Assembly: GCA_004369045.1 (NCBI GenBank)
Contig: ML213514.1
Location: 542,596 to 606,595 of the forward strand
DNA from: Heliocybe sulcata
Taxonomy: Eukaryota; Basidiomycota; Agaricomycetes; Gloeophyllales; Gloeophyllaceae
DNA: 64,000 nt
Reading direction: 5' to 3'
Part shown: piece after piece, positions 59,169 through 64,000 of the stretch
Numbering within the stretch: position 1 is the first letter of the stretch
Layout: the number at the start of each line of letters is the position of its first letter
The notes under the pieces: generated by a model
Told to the model about the DNA's origin: nothing
What the model saw: the letters and a program-made list of their open reading frames with translations, nothing else
Database searches by the model: none
Made by a program: the position numbers and the translations under genes

Positions 59169-59486
59169 TTATGCCTTGCCGACAATGTTCATATCCTGCA
59201 AACGAAGCTCTCAGCAAGGATCGCTCTGCCCGGGACTCACAAGCGCCACGTACCAAGTAGTTGGTGGTCTTGCCCGTGTTGTCGTTCTTGATAGCGTAGC
59301 GGGTCTCCTGCGCACGCCGAGTGCATAGTCAGCCTTTCGTTTCAACCGGATCCAGGGATCGTGACTTACCCCACCCTCCTCGATGATGTCGACGATCTCG
59401 CCAGTGCTGTGCGCGACGTTGTCTGATTCACCACCGATGGGGCGGTACTCGACCTTGTCACCTTTCTTGTAGGAAGTCTGTGGCAT
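59169..59486 (-). CDS. HVA/TUDOR-domain small protein, 65 aa
   Basis: Three exons (59486-59370, 59307-59254, 59195-59169), all phase 0. The start MPQTSYKKGDKVEYRPIGG leads to STGEIVDII, then RYAIKNDNTGKTTNY and a final NIVGKA. This is the compact TUDOR-like beta barrel named after hypervirulence-associated protein 1 of Cryptococcus. It is usually a short stand-alone protein in fungi and bacteria. The biochemical function is not known; involvement in stress or metabolism in Cryptococcus is family knowledge. A TATA-like CATATAAG lies about 125 bp upstream on the minus strand. A longer in-frame start further upstream is possible, but the short form matches the family. Confidence 0.88.
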
Positions 59487-60864
59487 CTCCGTTAGAGTGG
59501 AACTCGCGATGCCAGCCTGCCAAAGACCACTGACCATGATTATTCTGGGAGGTGCGATGAAAGTGTTGGCTCGTCTGTTGAGCAGAGCGAGCTGCGACTC
59601 CGTGCTCTTATATGTCGAGACTAGATGGAGCTTCCGAAGGCATTGGATCATCGCCAACGTCAATGCTGGTCACACTGACTCGCAATTTTACGTTCTTTTT
59701 ACGTTGTCGCAACGGCATCGCATATTGCGGGTAAAGGATGTCTCTGTTCGCCACCCTGCAGTTGGCCTGTCTGAGCGGCGATCTGCGTCATGCTTCGCGC
59801 TGCTCTTGATCATCGGTCGCCACAGATCCGTATGGGCAAAAGAGGCTTCGAGGTGGCACGTTCAAACTTCAGACGCTTGTGGCCAATTTCGCGGGCTGTA
59901 TCCACTCACTTCCTAGTCGCCGTTTCTTTATTCAATATTCACTCCGCGCTATAGCCCGGGCCAATCAGGACCGGTGGATCCTAGTGCACGAACTCTGATG
60001 TGACTACGGTGGGTCGTTGATGTCATCTGTGTCATTACTGACGAAGGCAATAGTCGCACTTGAAAGCTCTAGATCGCGACCAACGGGAGTATATCTCTCG
60101 ACACCAGCAGATTCTTCTCTGTTCTTGAACCCGCCCGCGTCGGCTCAAGTCAAGCTGCTGCATGCTTCTATCTCGGACTCCGGAGCGACGTTGCTGAGGC
60201 TCTGGTGCTGGGCTTACTAACTATCGACACTACTTGTGCTTCCATCATCCACGGCTCTTCTGTTGCCCGAACTCGGACTTGGACCTCCACACGACACATG
60301 CCGACGAAGCAGCTTGTAGCTTCACACATGCGCCCGTTTATGACTATTGCATTCACCACGGCGGGAGTGGCGAGGTCATATGTACATGCCACTCCAGCTG
60401 CAGTTTATCATGGAGTTGCCCGTCTCGTACGAAGCACTGATCCGGGCACGCAGTCACCAGTCATGCATCATGTCAGACCAGGTCGCGCATTGCGGTTGTG
60501 GAGGACGCTGTGGCAAAAAGCGGCCACTCAGGCGGAGTTAGCCGAGGCAGCCGAATGGTACCGTGGGAGTCCAAACGTCCACGTGCCGGAGACTGCACGT
60601 CGTGGACTCGGTTGCTGTGGTCGTCATCTATGACCGCCGCGACGACGTTTCTGAACAGCAGTCTTGTGCGGCGCCCCTTTCCACAATGTTCCTGTCCGTT
60701 CCCACCGCCCGGCTCAACGTCCACTTATTCCGGCTGATTCTCTTCCGTTCCGATTCCAAATTGCACTGCGCTATATAACCTCGGCACCGTCTCGCCTTGT
60801 CGCCGACTGACACCACCGTCACCACACGCCGTTGTGCAGGAATAGCATTCTCTGCCTCAGTCTG
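59487..60864. other. Divergent intergenic region
   Basis: 1.4 kb between the HVA/TUDOR start (minus) and the small Ser/Pro-rich gene (plus). Open frames at 59497-59916 and 60205-60633 (plus) show no family similarity. Confidence 0.4.
60772..60778 (+). promoter_or_regulatory. TATA box
   Basis: TATATAA lies 87 bp before the ATG of the small Ser/Pro-rich gene, a spacing compatible with a core promoter. Confidence 0.45.
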
Positions 60865-61446
60865 ATGTCAAACGTCCGAGACATCACTCCAACGCCACAG
60901 ACACCGCTGTATATCACCTTGGACAGCCCCGGCGCCTCGTCCTCCTCTCTCCTGAGACAAGCCACCTTAAAGTCCAGACTCGCTCGTCTTCCCGTTCTTG
61001 AAGCGCCGCGACGTGTGAGTGGCTGTATCGATTCGTGAGCGTGGGGCGGGAGTCGTTAACATCGTGAACAGCGAGTCATCTTGCAGGACCTCGGACCACG
61101 AGGCCAGTGCCAGACCCCCGAAGTCCATCTGCCCAGCTCCGTATTCGCAGCTGCGCCATCCCAGGACTCCTCTCCCGCAAACGCGCCCTCATCTTCACCA
61201 CCTACCAACCCTCGTCGACCATCCATGTCACAATCAACCTCCTCCGCCCGCCCAGGCGGCGCAGTCGACTCTTACTTCCAACTCCCCGTCGGCAACCACA
61301 CACCGCGAGTATCTGCTGTACACCAGACAATCTGCGGTGTCCGATTAGAGGCTACCAAGGATGCAGCCCTGCAGCCCCCGTCTCCATTACTATTACCACC
61401 CAGCTCTAGCAGCGGCACGACGACAGCTGTCGCAGTGGGTCGGTAA
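60865..61446 (+). CDS. Small Ser/Pro-rich hypothetical protein, 169 aa
   Basis: Two exons (60865-61014 and 61087-61446) joined in phase 0 by an intron beginning GTGAGT and ending CTTGCAG. The product opens MSNVRDITPTPQTPLYITL, has a short basic helix (LLRQATLKSRLARLPVLEA), and then a long disordered Ser/Pro/Ala stretch ending in a run of leucine, proline and serine. No known domain, signal peptide or membrane span. A TATA box is present at the right distance. It could be a lineage-specific regulator or adaptor, but function is unknown. Confidence 0.6.
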
Positions 61447-61774
61447 CCCGCGCGGTGATTGGGATGACGTCGGAGCTTCGTTGTTGGACTATTCGGTTGC
61501 GTATATAAAAGTCTGGAGTTGTGTTTCTCGCCAGCTAAATTATTCATTCGTGCTGCAGTGTTCGATACGGCGTGTTGTACAATCTTAACCAATGTACTAT
61601 ATGCTACACATAATACCCTCCTCATAACAGTGTAGAACTGAAGCGTCCCCTAGGCCCCGGTGAAGGTTTCTTCCGTAAAGGTCATGATGGCAGTCAATGG
61701 ACTCTACCTGGCGTCGATCTGGCTGTCCTTCCCTACGCCTGCTGCTCATTTTGATCTTGGTCCCGCGTCTCGTA
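61447..61774. other. Convergent 3' region
   Basis: 328 bp between the stops of the small Ser/Pro-rich gene and the second DUF6534-like gene. No gene seen. Confidence 0.4.
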
Positions 61775-63584
61775 TCATACGGGGGACGAACTCTGCGAAG
61801 GGCAGCAGGGACACGCACACCTGCGCCGCGGCTGGTCGCCGTACCAGTCCTTTTCATCCCCCTCCTGGGTCTGCGAAACTGGGCTGACGGGCGGATGCGT
61901 CTCCTCTATCTGGTCCTCCAGTCCCTCGCGTGCTTCGCCCTGCATGCCCCAATCGTCAACAGACAAGCAATTGAAGATACTGGCAGACAAGCTCACCGTT
62001 ACTTGTGGGAGGGACGTCCAATAGAGCTGCGGGAGCTCTATCTGGTTAGCACTGACTTGTGCACGCAGATCCGCCCTGCTGTTCCTGTCGATGGTTCGCA
62101 AGTTAGCTCGTACGACCGAGTGCAGGATGGCGCGGACGTACAAGGTGAAGAGCAGGGAGATCACGTAGAGCTTCCCCAGGATGGACTGGGGCACTAGGTT
62201 CCAGTAGTTGTGCTCGGCCTTGTCACGCAGATATCAGTTAATAGTGGGGACGCTGCAGGGATGAGCGAGGCATTCACCCAGCATATGAACACAGCCATGG
62301 TGGTAATCGCGCATACGCAAGGGGGGAGAGCCGATTCCCACGTGATGGCTATCAGGCTGTAGAGGACCTGGTGGCGGGAGTTTAGTCGTGGTAAAGGAAG
62401 AGAGGCGGGGGGGTGGGGGACGTACCCTGCGGAATTGCTGTGTCGCGACGCTCGAGCGGGAGCGGAAGAGGAAGATCAGGACTGGGGGTTCGGGGTTAGT
62501 AGGGGTTAGTGAAGAGGGAGGGTGTTGGCTTACGGAGGGTTGTCAATGTGACGTCCATGACTGGAAGGATGAGGATAGGTAACTGGGGCTGGGTAGCGGG
62601 GACTTACCGGCGGAGAAGACCATGCTCAAGGTATCTAGATTATGATCAGCGATATCCGAGGATGGCGCTGAGGAGATAATCACAGTTGATTTCCACACTG
62701 ATACCGACTAGGAGTACGTGAGCGACTTCCAAACCGAGATACAACGACTTGACTGACCACTGCTAGGCTATGGAAGGTGGGCCCTCAGCTTTCCCGACGC
62801 GGATAGTGGGACTTACAAGAGGGGCAACCGGTCCTCGTAACGGCGCGATGAAGTCGAAGTCGAAGACCATGGCGGTCGTCACGGCGCTGACCACGACGTT
62901 ACCCAGGAGCAGGATGCCGAGAGGTAACTATATGCGATGAAATCAGATCGGATGAAGCACAGGACCGAGGGTGGGACGGACGAGAGTTAAGAGTCTTCTA
63001 TTTGACAGCTGACAAAGACAGACGGTCAGTTAGACTTGCGCTGGAGTGAGAGATCACGTACGACGTAGCACCTCCAGATGAGGAACATTTGGACTGGGCA
63101 GGACATGACCATCGTCTACTGTAGGCCTCAGCGTCCTGCTGATATGATTGACTTGGCACTTACAATGACATTCTGGGTTCGTATCGGCCAAGAGAAATTT
63201 ACAACATTCACCTGCTCCACCAAATCAGGTGAGCGTCTCTCCAGATGAAACAGGATGGAGACGCACCCAGTCTCCATAGAATGTGACATGCGCCTGCCAG
63301 GTATCCCAGAAGGCTGCGGCGGTTTGATAACTGCCGACGATTAATGCATGCTCGACTTGGGTGAGCACAGATGCGTACAGTGCTACCAGGGATACAAAGG
63401 CGACGAGATATTTAACAATCGGCTTTTCTCCGTGCGACGTCGACCAGAACTTGACAGACTGGCCGTACAAGACCCCAGTCAAGACAGCCTGCAGAAACGT
63501 ACTGACAAGACCGGGTCCGATGTAGGATGCGGGGTTAGCTTTGACGTGTTGGAGCGTGAAGGGGCCTGAGCTGTTCTCCGCCAT
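61775..63584 (-). CDS. Second DUF6534-like multi-pass membrane protein, 429 aa
   Basis: Eleven exons (63584-63267, 63211-63164, 63115-63062, 63008-62982, 62927-62817, 62759-62705, 62667-62608, 62560-62534, 62481-62426, 62367-62278, 62218-61775), all in phase. The start MAENSSGPFTLQHVKANPA is followed by about seven hydrophobic spans, including ASYIGPGLVSTFLQAVLTG, an LVALYASVLTQVEHALIVG helix, LLPLGILLLGNVVVSAVTT, MDVTLTTLLIFLF and ISLLFTLYVRAIL. The long C-terminal tail is hydrophilic. Order resembles the 308-residue DUF6534-like protein of this window, but sequences differ widely, so family membership is inferred. Function unknown. A longer in-frame frame extends upstream of the chosen start. 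The last exon may hold further introns. Confidence 0.7.
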
Positions 63585-63804
63585 GAGATCGATGCATCCG
63601 GATGTTAGACGATGCGGGAGCGCGAATGCTAGATCCCGGCGGTCATGAAGAAGAGGAATCGCACGGCGAATGCTATTCGTACCGACCAGTCTATAAGAAG
63701 AGTAATCACGGGAAAGGTGGTGGGCCTGCTCAGTGGATGAACGTCTATTCAAGTGCTACTAAATATATAACGAAGGTGTCAGTGTGCGGCGAAGCTGGCG
63801 GGAT

Positions 63805-63999
63805 TTACTCACCACCCACAGTACTGCAGACGTAAATCACGTCGACAACGGCATCGAGGGCTACTCGGACGTGGTGTCGGGACCAACGATGCTTGTGCGG
63901 ACAGATATACCTGCCCGCAAATAGTTTGGTGCCATCCTCGAGGCCACACGCACTGATTACTGAATGCTGCTTCCTCCTCCAATTAGAGCAGACCTTGGC
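63805..63999 (-). CDS. Open frame running off the right edge, unidentified
   Basis: A 64-codon frame enters from the right edge and ends at a TAA (63807-63805). It reads KVCSNWRRKQHSVIS, then HRWSRHHVRVALDAVVDVI before the stop. The ALDAVVDVI stretch recalls a DUF6534-like helix and could be an exon of a third such gene, but introns may be hidden and the evidence is slight. Confidence 0.25.
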   Translation of the reverse strand, partial: AKVCSNWRRKQHSVISACGLEDGTKLFAGRYICPHKHRWSRHHVRVALDAVVDVIYVCSTVGGE

Positions 64000-64000
64000 G

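Noticed and set aside
60205-60633. 142-codon plus-strand frame before the small Ser/Pro-rich gene
   Set aside because: No family similarity or splice support; sits in a promoter-like region.

Overview
The window comes from a filamentous basidiomycete, most likely Agaricomycetes. The evidence is dense spliceosomal introns of about 45-80 nt, very short exons, orthologues of fungal genes (ERG28, URK1, FOX2-type multifunctional enzyme, VCX1, NUF2, a Zn2Cys6 factor) and multi-pass proteins of the DUF6534-like type that is expanded in mushrooms. Gene models were assembled by eye from splice signals, reading phase and protein-family knowledge. For nearly all of them every exon junction keeps the frame.

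Layout, left to right: an XLF/Nej1 end-joining factor (minus, running off the left edge) is divergent from an FHA plus G-patch protein (plus). Next is a B-type cyclin (minus) with MCB/SCB-like boxes upstream. Then comes a gene-poor stretch with copia-like debris, a small orphan gene (minus), the 28-exon peroxisomal multifunctional beta-oxidation enzyme (plus) and a vacuolar Ca2+/H+ exchanger of VCX1 type (minus). An F-box/LRR-like gene (minus), ERG28 (minus), a 1082-residue disordered Ser/Pro-rich protein (plus) and a Sel1-like membrane-anchored protein (plus) follow. The centre holds a DUF6534-like membrane protein (minus, 17 exons), NUF2 (plus), a second and divergent CAX-type exchanger (plus) and URK1 uridine kinase (minus). 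After a gap come a hemerythrin-domain protein (plus) and an MFS transporter (minus). The right third is gene-poor (about 45.3-50.6 kb and 52.1-59.2 kb), broken only by a Zn2Cys6 factor. The window closes with a tiny HVA/TUDOR-domain gene, a small Ser/Pro-rich gene, another DUF6534-like membrane protein and an open frame that leaves the right edge.

Most genes are unrelated housekeeping functions: DNA repair, cell cycle and kinetochore, peroxisomal fat oxidation, ergosterol, pyrimidine salvage and calcium. The clearest internal relationship is the pair of CAX exchangers about 20 kb apart. They share nearly all intron positions, but the second copy has changed both of its ion-binding signature motifs and has an extra intron that isolates an 8-nt exon. 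Other unusual points are three GC-AG introns, recurring GTCGGY splice donors and several exons under 15 nt.

The gene-poor regions contain fragments resembling Ty1/copia elements, treated here only as old broken fossils. I recognised no CRISPR array, rRNA or convincing tRNA.
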